64,000 bases of DNA from Flavobacterium panici (GTDB taxonomy: Bacteria > Bacteroidota > Bacteroidia > Flavobacteriales > Flavobacteriaceae), in assembly GCF_903819335.1 (NCBI RefSeq), contig NZ_CAIJDE010000063.1, forward strand, positions 124,001 through 188,000. Direction: 5' to 3'. Under the pieces are notes generated by a model. It worked only from the letters and a program-made list of their open reading frames with translations. It was not told the origin of the DNA and made no database searches. How positions within the stretch are numbered: the first letter of the stretch is position 1; every line of letters begins with the position of its first letter. Made by a program: the position numbers and the translations under genes. Positions 33,257 through 42,926 of the stretch are shown here, piece by piece.

Positions 33257-34201
33257 TTAAAACTCAAATGTAGCTTTTTCTTCGCGAGCAGCTTTAAAAT
33301 CGGCCATCATTTGTTGAACAATTTGTTCTACAGGCAAAATTTCATGAATCAGTCCGGCAATTTGTCCTATTTCAAGTTCACCTTCTTCAAGATCTCCTTC
33401 AAACATTCCTTTTTTGGCTCTTGCTCTTCCTAAAAGTTCTACTAATTCTTCTTTAGAAGGGCATTTTTCATACAAAGCCTGAACATCATTATAAAATTTA
33501 TTCTTTACCAATCGAACCGGAGCTAATTCTTTTAAAGTCAATTGAGTATCTCCTTCTTTTATACTAACTATCGTTTCTTTAAAATTATTGTGGGCAGAAG
33601 ATTCTATCGATGCCGCAAAACGACTTCCAACCTGTACACCATCAGCACCTAAAATCATTGTCGCAAGCATTCCTCTTCCGGTTGCAATTCCGCCCGCGGC
33701 AATAAGAGGAATTTGTATTTTTTCTTTAACCATTGGTATCAAAGTTAAAGTAGTCGTTTCGTCACGACCATTATGTCCGCCAGCTTCAAAGCCTTCGGCA
33801 ACAATGGCATCAACACCAGCTTCTTGTGCTTTTAATGCAAAAACACTGCTACTAACAACATGTACAACCGTTATTCCTTTTTCTTTTAAAAATGAAGTCC
33901 AGGTTTTAGGGTTTCCTGCCGATGTAAAAACGATTTTCACGCCTTCTTCAACCACGATATTCATGATCTCTTCAATATTGGGATATAACATCGGAATATT
34001 AACTCCAAACGGTTTATCAGTTGCTTTTTTGCATTTCTGAATATGTTCTCTTAAAACCTCAGGATACATTGAACCTGCTCCAATTAAACCTAAACCTCCG
34101 GCATTACTTACTGCCGATGCTAATTTATAACCACTGTTCCAAATCATTCCTCCTTGAATAATTGGATATTTTATATTGAAAAGCTGTGTAATTCTGTTCA
34201 T
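33257..34201 (-). CDS. NAD(P)H-dependent flavin oxidoreductase (nitronate monooxygenase/FabK-like)
   Basis: 314 residues. The TIM-barrel flavin domain has IKYPIIQGGMIWNSGYKLASAVSNAGGLGLIGAG, VDAIVAEGFEAGGHNGRDE (with the FMN-proximal His) and IPLIAAGGIATGRGMLATMILGADGVQVGSRF. This group covers nitronate monooxygenases and FabK enoyl-ACP reductases; the sequence alone does not separate them. It is cytoplasmic. It starts eight bases after the subtilase stop, so the two are co-transcribed. Confidence 0.82.
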   Translation of the reverse strand: MNRITQLFNIKYPIIQGGMIWNSGYKLASAVSNAGGLGLIGAGSMYPEVLREHIQKCKKATDKPFGVNIPMLYPNIEEIMNIVVEEGVKIVFTSAGNPKTWTSFLKEKGITVVHVVSSSVFALKAQEAGVDAIVAEGFEAGGHNGRDETTTLTLIPMVKEKIQIPLIAAGGIATGRGMLATMILGADGVQVGSRFAASIESSAHNNFKETIVSIKEGDTQLTLKELAPVRLVKNKFYNDVQALYEKCPSKEELVELLGRARAKKGMFEGDLEEGELEIGQIAGLIHEILPVEQIVQQMMADFKAAREEKATFEF

Positions 34202-34209
34202 TAAAACTC

Positions 34210-35811
34210 TTATTGTTTTATTATTTTTCCTGTTTTCTGTAAATTCCCAGATTTAAAAGTATAAAAATACAGTCCGCTGGTTAAGCTTTCTACAGAAAGA
34301 ACCGGATTTTGATTTGTTATTTGTTTTTCGATCAGCTTTTGTCCCAAAATGGAATAAATAGACACAGAAGCTGTTTCATCAGCAAACAAAAAAGAAATAT
34401 TAGATTCTGTTGGATTTGGATAAACTGAAAAATTAGATGAAGACTGAAAAACATCTACACTTAAAGTCGATCCAAAATTAGGGATTCCATAACCATAATT
34501 ATTATCCGGAGTTGTATAGCGATCTGCAGATTCAATAATCATCTGTCTAATTTCCTGATTTGTTTTTGATGGAAATGCCTGCCAAAGACAAGCAACCATT
34601 CCTGCCATAATAGGACATGAAAAAGAAGTTCCATTTGCCGTACCAATACCTCCTGTAGTGTTTGCAACAACAGCCGCAACGCCCTGCGCCATTACATCTG
34701 GTTTTATACGATTGTCAAAACTTGGCCCGATAGAACTAGAAGGAGCTTTAACTTTTACAGCATTTACAGAACCAATTGTAAGAACAGAAATACCGTCTCC
34801 AGGCGATCCAACGTGGTTTTCAACTTGGTTTCCTTCATTTCCGGCAGATGCCAAAACGATAATTCCTTTACTAAAAGCTATTTCGGCGCCTTTTGTTATA
34901 AAGTTTGTCGTGCCATTCATATCGCTGTAAGTGTGGCTGTAATTGGCATTATCAAAACCAAAATAACCTAATGAAGTGGTAATAATATCAACTCCGTAAG
35001 CATCCGCTTGTTCTGCTGCTTCAACCCAATACGATTCTTCAACCGGATTTTCAGAAGCATCATTTTCTGTTATAAATAAATAATAAGAGGCATCTGGAGC
35101 TGTTCCTACCAACGAATTTTCTTTGTAACCGCCCATTGTAGATAAAACTAAAGTTCCGTGATCGTCTCCGGTATAAAAATTCGTGCTTCTGTTAACATAA
35201 TCATAACCTCCTAAAATCAAATTATTATCTCGTAATCGTTTAAAAGGTTCAGCTGTGTTTACACCAGGATATCCGGCATCCAAAACAGCAATTATTTTTC
35301 CGGAACCTGTATAATTCTGCTGATGCAAAACCTGGCCGTTAAGCATTTGGATTTGATTTGCAGAATTTCCGTATGCATAATCAATTGTTGTTTCCAGTTT
35401 ATTTTTTACTGCAGCAATATTATTTTGAGAAACTTTTTTTGAAGTTACATTTAATGTCTTATTGGCAAAAACTACTTTATCAACATACGAAAGCTGCTTT
35501 AAAGCCGTAATATTAGTTTGAGTTCCTCTAACATGAAGTGCATTTAACCATTTTGACTGTGCCAAAACTGTTATTCCTGTACTCGCTTTTACCTGATTTA
35601 TATATGTAATTTCCAGAGGCGCGTCTGAGATATTTAAGGCAATATTTTGTGCTGTACGACGATCTAATGATCTCTGCGAAAGAGTCAGCGATGGATTATT
35701 GAAAAAATCCTGTGAATTTGGTTTTCCGTTAAAATATACCCAAGCATCTTCTTCCTGAGAAAACATTAAAGTCGAAAACAATAGTAAAAGAAAAGTAAAG
35801 TTCTGTTTCAT
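34210..35811 (-). CDS. Secreted subtilisin-family serine protease with T9SS C-terminal domain
   Basis: 533 residues. Signal peptide (LLLLFSTLMFSQ), then a propeptide region to about 150 and an S8 domain. The catalytic triad is D178 (AVLDAGYPG), H218 (GDDHGTLVLS) and S396 (ANGTSFSCPIMAG), with oxyanion N325 (ASAGNEGN). A type A T9SS sorting domain follows (about 455-533): FSVYPNPTESN, SIYSILGQKL and the terminal GLYFYTFKSGNLQKTGKI. The protein is therefore secreted across the outer membrane by the gliding/PorSS machinery. Its co-transcription with an oxidoreductase is probably only proximity. Confidence 0.92.
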   Translation of the reverse strand: MKQNFTFLLLLFSTLMFSQEEDAWVYFNGKPNSQDFFNNPSLTLSQRSLDRRTAQNIALNISDAPLEITYINQVKASTGITVLAQSKWLNALHVRGTQTNITALKQLSYVDKVVFANKTLNVTSKKVSQNNIAAVKNKLETTIDYAYGNSANQIQMLNGQVLHQQNYTGSGKIIAVLDAGYPGVNTAEPFKRLRDNNLILGGYDYVNRSTNFYTGDDHGTLVLSTMGGYKENSLVGTAPDASYYLFITENDASENPVEESYWVEAAEQADAYGVDIITTSLGYFGFDNANYSHTYSDMNGTTNFITKGAEIAFSKGIIVLASAGNEGNQVENHVGSPGDGISVLTIGSVNAVKVKAPSSSIGPSFDNRIKPDVMAQGVAAVVANTTGGIGTANGTSFSCPIMAGMVACLWQAFPSKTNQEIRQMIIESADRYTTPDNNYGYGIPNFGSTLSVDVFQSSSNFSVYPNPTESNISFLFADETASVSIYSILGQKLIEKQITNQNPVLSVESLTSGLYFYTFKSGNLQKTGKIIKQ

Positions 35812-35854
35812 ATATACTCTTTTAAAAGGAAATCCTTCGTAAAAAAGTATAAAG

Positions 35855-37042
35855 CTAAGAAATTACTCCCGAACCAACTAATTCATTCTCTAAATACCAG
35901 GCAACAAACTGACCTTCTGTTATGGCAGATTGTGGTTCTTCAAAAGAAACATACATTCCGTCTTCAAATTGATGAAGTGTCGCTTTTTGCAATGGCTGAC
36001 GATAACGAATTCTCGCCATAACTTCCATTTTTTCACCTGTTTTTAACTTCATATCTTCACGAACCCAGTGTACTTCAGATTCTCCAACAAACAAAGCTTT
36101 TTTAAACAATCCAGGGTGATTGCTTGTTAAACCTGTATAAATCGTGTTGGTTTCAACATCAGTAGCAATTACAAATAACGGATCTGTAGTTCCGCCAACG
36201 TTTAACCCTTTTCTTTGACCAACAGTAAAATAATGTGCACCTTGGTGTTTACCCATAATTTTTCCCATTGTTGGAAGATAATCCAGTTTTTGAGCTTCAA
36301 TTTTTAGATTTTCTTCTAAAGATAATTCAGCCGGTTTTTCAAAGTTATAGATTGGATCATTTTTATCAATCTGAACAATTGTACCTTCTTTTGGCTGTAA
36401 TTTTTGTTGTAAAAACTCTGGTAAACGAACTTTTCCAATAAAACAAAGTCCTTGCGAATCTTTCTTTTCTGCAGTTACCAATTCCATTTCAGCCGCAATT
36501 TCGCGAACTTCAGGTTTTGTCAGCGCACCAATTGGGAACAATGCTTTAGACAATTGATCTTGTGACAACTGACATAAAAAATAAGATTGATCTTTGTTCA
36601 CATCATTTCCGGCAATCAATTGATAAACCGTTTTTCCGTCAACCTCAATTTCGCTTTTTTGGCAGTAATGTCCGGTTGCAACATAATCGGCACCAAGACT
36701 TAGTGCGATTTTCATAAAAACATCAAATTTGATTTCACGGTTACAAAGCACGTCAGGATTTGGAGTTCGTCCTTTTTCGTATTCGTTGAACATATAATCA
36801 ACGATTTTTTCTTTGTATTCCTCGCTTAAATCAACAGTTTGAAACGGTATTCCGAGTTTTTCAGCCACTAATAAAGCATCGTTACTATCTTCTAACCAAG
36901 GACATTCGTTAGAAATAGTAACCGAGTCATCATGCCAATTTTTCATAAAAAGCCCAATAACTTCGTATCCTTGCTGCTGCAATAAATAAGCGGCAACACT
37001 AGAATCTACTCCACCAGAAAGACCAACAACTACACGTTTCAT
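35855..37042 (-). CDS. mnmA: tRNA-specific 2-thiouridylase MnmA
   Basis: 395 residues from the ATG giving MKRVVVGLSGGVDSSVAAYL, the PP-loop (SGGVDSS). Other landmarks are NPDVLCNREIKFD with the catalytic Cys, the second Cys in GLCFIGKVR, and the beta-barrel tail (HYFTVGQRKGLNVGG). It makes the 2-thio group of s2U34 in tRNA-Lys, -Glu and -Gln. An upstream frame of ten codons contains the promoter -7 element, so it is not translated. Confidence 0.95.
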   Translation of the reverse strand: MKRVVVGLSGGVDSSVAAYLLQQQGYEVIGLFMKNWHDDSVTISNECPWLEDSNDALLVAEKLGIPFQTVDLSEEYKEKIVDYMFNEYEKGRTPNPDVLCNREIKFDVFMKIALSLGADYVATGHYCQKSEIEVDGKTVYQLIAGNDVNKDQSYFLCQLSQDQLSKALFPIGALTKPEVREIAAEMELVTAEKKDSQGLCFIGKVRLPEFLQQKLQPKEGTIVQIDKNDPIYNFEKPAELSLEENLKIEAQKLDYLPTMGKIMGKHQGAHYFTVGQRKGLNVGGTTDPLFVIATDVETNTIYTGLTSNHPGLFKKALFVGESEVHWVREDMKLKTGEKMEVMARIRYRQPLQKATLHQFEDGMYVSFEEPQSAITEGQFVAWYLENELVGSGVIS

Positions 37043-37069
37043 TTTAAAATCTTTAATTTTACAAGGGTG

Positions 37070-37077
37070 CAAAGATA
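37070..37077 (-). promoter_or_regulatory. Putative -7 element for mnmA
   Basis: On the minus strand TATCTTTG matches TAnnTTTG, 28 bases before the mnmA start at 37042. Confidence 0.5.
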
Positions 37078-37182
37078 CGCCATATTTTATATAATCTGAC
37101 TCCTTTCAATTAGTTTATATAATCTCGTGGTAGATAAAACTTATGGTTTAAATACTTACTTTTAATATTCAATACAATTGTC

Positions 37183-39060
37183 ATGAAAAAATACATTTAC
37201 AGCCTGTTTTTCTTATTCATTTTCATGTCTTTAAGTGCACAAAGATATTCTTCATCATTAGCTGATTATGAAGCGTATAAAGCATTTAAAGGAAAACCTT
37301 TATCGGATAAATTCTCCAATATCGAATCGGTAAAAGTGGTTTATGATTTACGAAAACAAAAAATGTATTATTTCAACAGTACATTGATTCCGCTGCATTA
37401 TGATTTTGTAACGAATCATCTGCATTACAATTATGATCTCCAAATTTTCAACAATGAAAATTACAGCAACACTTTAAAAGACAGGGATTTTTTATTGGGA
37501 AATCTCAATCATATCAAAGGAACTGATAAATGGATTTTTGAACTCGCTGCTTCAGATCATATGCCAATTGAACAAATCGAACGTTTTTTCTATTTGGTTA
37601 AAAAGTCAACTTTTATTGGAGAAAATCTGAAATTCTATTTGAATAATCCCGAACAAATGGAATGGTTTCGTTTAGAAAAATTTAAAATTCCGTGTGTAAA
37701 ATCAGATTATATTTTTAATGAAATAAAATATCAGGAAGTCGTTTCAGGAAATAACATTGGCATTTTAAAACAATACAAAATCAAAGAGCTGGATAAAGTA
37801 AAACCAAATCCTGACGAAATTATAGTTTTAGACGGAACACCTGATATTTTACCAAATGTAAGAGGAATTATTGTCAACGAACTGCAAACACCATTGAGCC
37901 ACTTGGTCCTTTTGGGTAAAAACAGAAAGATTCCAATTATGGCCTACACATTGGCTTTAAAAGATGAAAACATTAAAAGATTACTTTCTAAAAAAGTAGA
38001 ATTAAAAATTCAGGTTGATACTTTTTTTATAAAAGAGACTGATAAAAAAATTGTCATCAAAACGAATTCTAAAAAGAAAAAACTAATCATTGACAATAGC
38101 GTTACTGATTTAGTTGATTTGTCTAAGATCTCAAAAAAAGGAGTTAATTACATTGGTTCAAAAGCACAAAACATGTCGTATTTAATTGCAATTTCAAAAG
38201 AAATTCCATTTAAAGTTCCGGAAAATGCTCATGCCATTCCGTTTTATTTTTATACAAAACATATTCAGAAAGAATCGATTTCTTCCTTAATACAAGAACT
38301 TTTGAATTCTACGAAGAAAGATTCAACGGTTTGGGTAAATCAGCAGTTGAAAAAAATTCGTGATGCCATTAAAAAAGAACCTATTGACCCTGAGTTAATT
38401 TCGAAATTAAATGTAACATTTAAGGATGCTAAATTTAAAAACTTCAGATTCCGTTCCTCAACAAATGCCGAAGATTTAGACGATTTTAACGGCGCCGGAT
38501 TATATGATTCTAAAACCGGAATTCTTGGAGACAGCATTAAAACTTTCGAAAAAGCGATTAAACAGGTTTGGGCAAGTGTATGGAATGAAGCTTCTTATAA
38601 TGAAAGAGAACTTTTTGGAATCGACCAGCAGAATATTGCAATGGGAATTTTGGTTCATCGCTCATTTCCTGATGAATTAGCAAATGGCGTTGTGATCACG
38701 AAAAACATTTTCAGAGGAGATTTCCCCGGAATTACTGTAAATGTTCAAAAAGGAGAAAACTCAGTTGTAAAACCAGAAAAAGGAGAAATCTGTGAGCAGT
38801 TTGTAGCGTATCATTTAAACTCCGGAAACGACGATGATGATTTTGATGTCGATTATACTTCAAACTCAAATCTCAATAATAATGAGCCTTTATTAAGCCG
38901 AAAAGAAATGAGCCGACTTTTTCTTGTGAGCACCAAAATAGAAGAAAAAATGTACCGCTATTGGCGAAAAAACCTTTTTCATCCTGTAGATATCGAATTT
39001 AAAATCGTTGGCGAAAATCGGGATTTATATATTAAACAGGTTCGGCCATTTAATAACTAG
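37183..39060 (+). CDS. Exported PPDK/glucan-water-dikinase-like protein (PEP-utiliser His domain plus ATP-grasp)
   Basis: 625 residues. A signal peptide (YIYSLFFLFIFMSLSAQ) is followed by an uncharacterised region to about 200. A PEP-utiliser mobile-domain-like segment follows with the putative phospho-His H240 (LQTPLSHLVLLGKNRKIPIM), then a PPDK N-terminal ATP-grasp domain: GVNYIGSKAQNMSYL, FRFRSSTNAEDLDDFNGAGL (about 421-440) and DIEFKIVGENRDLYIKQVRP at the end. The His domain precedes the nucleotide domain, the order of plant glucan water dikinases, opposite to PpsA/PPDK. ATP use outside the cytoplasm is unusual, so activity is uncertain. It is divergent from mnmA and monocistronic. Confidence 0.75.
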   Translation: MKKYIYSLFFLFIFMSLSAQRYSSSLADYEAYKAFKGKPLSDKFSNIESVKVVYDLRKQKMYYFNSTLIPLHYDFVTNHLHYNYDLQIFNNENYSNTLKDRDFLLGNLNHIKGTDKWIFELAASDHMPIEQIERFFYLVKKSTFIGENLKFYLNNPEQMEWFRLEKFKIPCVKSDYIFNEIKYQEVVSGNNIGILKQYKIKELDKVKPNPDEIIVLDGTPDILPNVRGIIVNELQTPLSHLVLLGKNRKIPIMAYTLALKDENIKRLLSKKVELKIQVDTFFIKETDKKIVIKTNSKKKKLIIDNSVTDLVDLSKISKKGVNYIGSKAQNMSYLIAISKEIPFKVPENAHAIPFYFYTKHIQKESISSLIQELLNSTKKDSTVWVNQQLKKIRDAIKKEPIDPELISKLNVTFKDAKFKNFRFRSSTNAEDLDDFNGAGLYDSKTGILGDSIKTFEKAIKQVWASVWNEASYNERELFGIDQQNIAMGILVHRSFPDELANGVVITKNIFRGDFPGITVNVQKGENSVVKPEKGEICEQFVAYHLNSGNDDDDFDVDYTSNSNLNNNEPLLSRKEMSRLFLVSTKIEEKMYRYWRKNLFHPVDIEFKIVGENRDLYIKQVRPFNN

Positions 39061-39177
39061 ACACAATTCAATCAAAAGCCTATTAACTTAATTACATTGA
39101 GCTATCAGGAGAAAATTGGTTTTATTCTGCCACAGGTTAATAGATTAAAATGATTTATAAAATGTGTTGACAAAACT

Positions 39178-39256
39178 CTCGCAGATTCTGCAGATTTAAC
39201 AGATTATTCTTTGAGTAACTTTATCAAAAATCTGCTAAATCTGCAGAATCTGCGAG
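39178..39256. repeat. CTCGCAGATTCTGCAG palindrome (family C)
   Basis: The arms 39178-39198 and 39236-39256 are perfect 21-bp reverse complements (CTCGCAGATTCTGCAGATTT plus A), extended to 28 bp with one mismatch. A fragment of the GCCACAG-family (CTGCCACAGGTTAATAGATT) lies just before it near 39128. It sits between convergent genes ending at 39060 and 39311. Confidence 0.85.
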
Positions 39257-39310
39257 AAAAAAACTTGTTGCATTGTTTTTTATAGCCGACTTATTTCTGA
39301 GTTTGCGTGA

Positions 39311-39868
39311 CTAATAAAAAACCAAAAGATCTATTTCGTTTGTAACGGTATTGACCAAAATGATTTTAAAATCAAAATCCTGAATATTAATTTTTTCCTG
39401 AACTACTTTGCGGATAGTTCCATTTTCTAAAGAAAAATCACCAGCAAATGCAATTTTAACATCAACAGTATTCAGATATTTTGAAGCTTTTCTATTTACG
39501 ATAATAGACGCCACAACATAAAAACCAATAATGATAATTTGAAAAAACAAGAGTATTTCTATTTTCTCAAAAGGATACATAATGTCCAAAATAGAAAGCG
39601 TAATCGTAGCAAAAAGAAAGATGATTGCGTTTACAGTAAATGATTGTGTCCTAAATCTTAAAATGGAAAAAATAGCAAACAAACCAAATCCAATCCCAAC
39701 TCCTATTTCAATTTTTGTGAATAAATAACAAAGCGAAAAAGTACACAAACCCACAATAACCATCAACGGATTTATAGTTTCGTTATCTTTTCTATTGGAG
39801 AAAAAATACAAAACCAAAATCGAAAAAAACAATAAAAAGAATCTTCCAGCAAGTTCGTTTAAATCCAT
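39311..39868 (-). CDS. DUF4956 family membrane protein
   Basis: 185 residues. Four to five transmembrane helices (about 10-30, 34-55, 57-75, 78-95, 105-125) are followed by a soluble C-terminal domain. LFAIFSILRFRTQSFTVNAI is the hallmark of DUF4956 (a short basic patch after a helix in the third to fourth helix region). Function is unknown. It has its own promoter region and is followed by the palindrome at 39178-39256. Confidence 0.78.
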   Translation of the reverse strand: MDLNELAGRFFLLFFSILVLYFFSNRKDNETINPLMVIVGLCTFSLCYLFTKIEIGVGIGFGLFAIFSILRFRTQSFTVNAIIFLFATITLSILDIMYPFEKIEILLFFQIIIIGFYVVASIIVNRKASKYLNTVDVKIAFAGDFSLENGTIRKVVQEKINIQDFDFKIILVNTVTNEIDLLVFY

Positions 39869-39954
39869 TGAATCAAAATATTAGCTCAACCAAATTTAAA
39901 CAATTGAACAAAAAATCAGCCACGAATTCACGAATTTATTTTGAATAAAAAAGG

Positions 39955-40045
39955 TTTGCCACGAATTACACAAATTTCCACGAATTTTAATTTAACTAAG
40001 AAAGCAAAAAATTAATTCGTGAAAATTCGTGTAATTCGTGGCAAA
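39955..40045. repeat. GCCACGAATTACAC palindrome (family B)
   Basis: TTTGCCACGAATTACAC (39955-39971) and GTGTAATTCGTGGCAAA (40029-40045) are perfect 17-bp arms, with further imperfect pairing inwards (CACGAATT blocks). A half-copy (CAGCCACGAATTCACGAATTT) lies immediately before it from 39918. It sits between the DUF4956 start and the YwqK gene end. Confidence 0.85.
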
Positions 40046-40067
40046 AAAAAATGCCCGCAAGCGGGCA
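40043..40067 (-). terminator. Terminator after the YwqK gene
   Basis: TGCCCGC (40052-40058), AA, GCGGGCA (40061-40067) form a compact GC-rich stem; on the minus strand it is followed by a tract of eight or more T residues. Confidence 0.88.
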
Positions 40068-40075
40068 AGTATTTA

Positions 40076-40792
40076 TTATTCGTTTTTAGGTTTTGAATTG
40101 GCTTTGTAAGCACTTTTTGGATCGCTCATATTAACTTCTTTGGTCAATTTACCTTTCGTGTAAAACTGCCACATTCCGGCTTTTTTCCCTTTTACAAATT
40201 TTCCTTTAGAAGCTACAACTCCATCTGAATCATAAAAAACAGCATCGCCTTCATATTCATTATTTTTAAATACAGACTGTTCCTGAATCGTTCCGTTTTG
40301 CCCTATTTTTTTATAATTTCCTTCTTTTAAACCGTTCACATAAGTCATTTCCTCAGCAACTTGGTTATTCGGATAATAAACCGTTCTTAAACCGTGTAAT
40401 TTACCTTTTTTATAAGTTTCAGAAGTCATCAAAATTTTAGAAGCTTTGTGATAATATTTCCACTCGCCTTCTCTATCCTTACCAATTTCTTTTCCTTCGC
40501 TTACTATATTTTTATTCTGATCATAAAAAATAGTATACGAGCTTCCATCGTTAGCCGTAAAATCCCGCGTTGCAATTACATCGCCTTTTTTCGTATCATC
40601 AAAAAACTTAAAAATTCCTGTTTCTTTTCCGTGGCTGAAAGTTCCTTCATATCGCGGACGTTTTGATTCGTAAACACCTTTCCAAACACCATCTTTCTTT
40701 CCGTTAGCATCTAATTTATTAAACTCAGTCTGGGCATTTACAAAGAAAACATTTAGCAATAGCAGCCCAATTATTATTTTTTTAGAAATCAT
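40076..40792 (-). CDS. YwqK-family exported protein with MORN-like repeats
   Basis: 238 residues with a signal peptide (IIIGLLLLNVFFVNAQ). The mature part is made of roughly seven repeats of about 23 residues of the MORN/YwqK type, such as GTFSHGKETGIFKFF, KKGKLHGLRTVYYPNNQ and YVNGLKEGNYKKIGQNG. The family name (antitoxin of a TA system) comes from a Bacillus homologue; exported Bacteroidota members are of unknown function and are more likely envelope proteins. A strong terminator follows. Confidence 0.8.
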   Translation of the reverse strand: MISKKIIIGLLLLNVFFVNAQTEFNKLDANGKKDGVWKGVYESKRPRYEGTFSHGKETGIFKFFDDTKKGDVIATRDFTANDGSSYTIFYDQNKNIVSEGKEIGKDREGEWKYYHKASKILMTSETYKKGKLHGLRTVYYPNNQVAEEMTYVNGLKEGNYKKIGQNGTIQEQSVFKNNEYEGDAVFYDSDGVVASKGKFVKGKKAGMWQFYTKGKLTKEVNMSDPKSAYKANSKPKNE

Positions 40793-40903
40793 CTTGTATT
40801 CAATTTTTAACTTAAACGAAAATTAGTTTCATAAAGTATGTTTACTTATTCTCAAAGTTAAAATTTTCATTTTTATTTGAAAAGGAAACACACTCTTTAA
40901 AAT

Positions 40904-40931
40904 AAAAAATCCCGATTAGATCGGGATTTTT
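40904..40931. terminator. Terminator after yidC
   Basis: AAAAATCCCGAT (40905-40916) pairs with ATCGGGATTTTT (40920-40931) around a 3-base loop, directly after the yidC stop at 40937. Confidence 0.9.
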
Positions 40932-40936
40932 AAAAT

Positions 40937-42844
40937 TTATTTCTTTTTATTCTGAGTCTTTTTTGCTGCCTCTTGCTGTTCCATTACATCTTGAAGACGC
41001 TGTTGAAACTTACTTGGCTTTTTAGGCTCTTTTAATTTATTTTCCTGAATTTGAGCGTGAATTTTCTCGCTGTCTACGATGTAATTTTTAATAACAAACA
41101 TAATTCCGATAGTAATTAAGTTCGAGATAAAGTTGTACAAACTTAAACCTGCACCATAACTATTAAAGAAAATTAACATCATTAGTGGCGAAACATAAAT
41201 CATGATTTTCATCATTTTTGCCATATCCGGCATACCTTCTTGCTGAGGCGCAGCCATTTGCTGATCTCCAGAAGTCATTTTCATGTAGAAGAAAATTGCA
41301 ATTGCAGCCAAAATTGGGAACAAACTGATATGATCTCCGTACAATGGAATATGGAAAGGTAATTTTACAACCGAGTCAAAAGATGATAAATCGTCTGCCC
41401 AAAGGAAACTTTTTTGTCTTAATTCAAAAGCTGATGGGAAGAATTGAAACGATGCATACATAAACGGAAGCTGAATCAATGCCGGAATACATCCTGCCAT
41501 TGGGTTTACTCCTGCTTTGTTGTACAGTTTCATTGTTTCCTGTTGTTTCTTCATTGGGTCTTTTTTGTATTTTTCTCCCAACTCAGTAATATCCGGACGT
41601 AAAACTTTCATTTTAGCCTGTGATAAAAACGACTTATATGTAATTGGCGACATAGCCAATTTGATAATAATAGTAAATATGATAATTGCAATTCCGTAAG
41701 CAATATAAGAGCTTAAGAATCCAAATAATGGTACGAAAATCCATTTATTGATCCATCCAAAAATTCCCCATCCTAACGGAATAATTTTTTGGAATTCTTT
41801 ACCATAAGATTTCAATACTTTATAATCAGCCGGACCAAAGTATAAGTTCATCTTATAATCGATTTCTCCGTTAGAGAAAGCCAATGGAACTGTTGCTTTA
41901 AACTGTTTTGTAAAAAGAGTATCCACTTTTTCGTCCTTAACTAAATTCTCAGAAACTAAATCAGCTTTCTCAAAAGCAGTATTCGTTTGAAGAATTGTAG
42001 CAAAAAAGTGTTGTTTAAATGCAATATAATCTACTTTTTCAGGCGTTTCTTCTTTGTGATCTCCCTGACCTACATAACTTTCTTTTCCATCTGCATAGTT
42101 ATAGTAAATTTCAGCATAACGATTCTCGTAAGAAACACTTTTTTCATTTCTGTATGTTTTTAAATCCCAAGCCAAATTTAATGGTTTAGAAGAATTTAAA
42201 ACTCTGTTCAATCCTTGAGAACGAACATCAAAACCAATTAAATAATCGTTTGGTTTTAATACATATTTATACTCTAAAAATTCATTAGCTCCAGCTTTTA
42301 AACGCATTGTTAAAATTTGGTCTGCACCATTTTTTGTCAATGTTGGTTCAAAAAACAAATCTTTAGAATTTAAAGTTCTGTTATCTGTAGTTTGTAATTG
42401 AATATTTAAGTTAGAATTGTTATCCTTAATTAATTCAACTAATTGTCCTGAACCTTTTTTAAATTTTTCGAATTCTTTTAGCGTTGCTTCAACTATATAA
42501 CCACCTTTATTAGCGATTTTAAGTTTAATCTTCTCGTTTTCAATAGTTGTAAAAGAGTCTTTTGCAGAAGGAAGCGTAGCAGAATATGCAAATCCGCCTA
42601 AAGTTTTTTGCAATTGTGCCAACTGAACTGTATCGCCTGGTGTAGCCGCCACAACTGGTGCAGCAATAGTTTTAGCTTTATCAGCTTTTGCCTGAGCTTC
42701 TTGTTTAGCTACTAATTCTTTCTTGGCTTTTTCAGCAGCAATTTCTTTATCAGAAGGCTGATTTTGGTACATAATCCAAATCAGGATTCCGAATATCAAT
42801 ACAAAACCAATGATTGAATTAAGGTCAAATTTTTTTTCTTCCAT
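40937..42844 (-). CDS. yidC: Membrane protein insertase YidC
   Basis: 635 residues. An N-terminal helix (SIIGFVLIFGILIWIMY) is followed by an Ala/Lys-rich stretch, the large periplasmic beta domain (about 85-350) and the conserved five-helix core: SPITYKSFLSQAKMKVLRPDI, YNKAGVNPMAGCIPALIQLPFMYASF and GAGLSLYNFISNLITIG. The basic tail (QNKKK) is typical of ribosome-binding ends. It inserts and folds inner-membrane proteins. It lies downstream of pyrG with 82 bases between them, so they are likely co-transcribed. Confidence 0.95.
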   Translation of the reverse strand: MEEKKFDLNSIIGFVLIFGILIWIMYQNQPSDKEIAAEKAKKELVAKQEAQAKADKAKTIAAPVVAATPGDTVQLAQLQKTLGGFAYSATLPSAKDSFTTIENEKIKLKIANKGGYIVEATLKEFEKFKKGSGQLVELIKDNNSNLNIQLQTTDNRTLNSKDLFFEPTLTKNGADQILTMRLKAGANEFLEYKYVLKPNDYLIGFDVRSQGLNRVLNSSKPLNLAWDLKTYRNEKSVSYENRYAEIYYNYADGKESYVGQGDHKEETPEKVDYIAFKQHFFATILQTNTAFEKADLVSENLVKDEKVDTLFTKQFKATVPLAFSNGEIDYKMNLYFGPADYKVLKSYGKEFQKIIPLGWGIFGWINKWIFVPLFGFLSSYIAYGIAIIIFTIIIKLAMSPITYKSFLSQAKMKVLRPDITELGEKYKKDPMKKQQETMKLYNKAGVNPMAGCIPALIQLPFMYASFQFFPSAFELRQKSFLWADDLSSFDSVVKLPFHIPLYGDHISLFPILAAIAIFFYMKMTSGDQQMAAPQQEGMPDMAKMMKIMIYVSPLMMLIFFNSYGAGLSLYNFISNLITIGIMFVIKNYIVDSEKIHAQIQENKLKEPKKPSKFQQRLQDVMEQQEAAKKTQNKKK

Positions 42845-42926
42845 TATTTATTTAAAAAAGTTATCCGTCAGAAGTTATTAGTTATGATTATAGCTTAAAA
42901 GTTACAACCTCTTAGAATATTAATTA

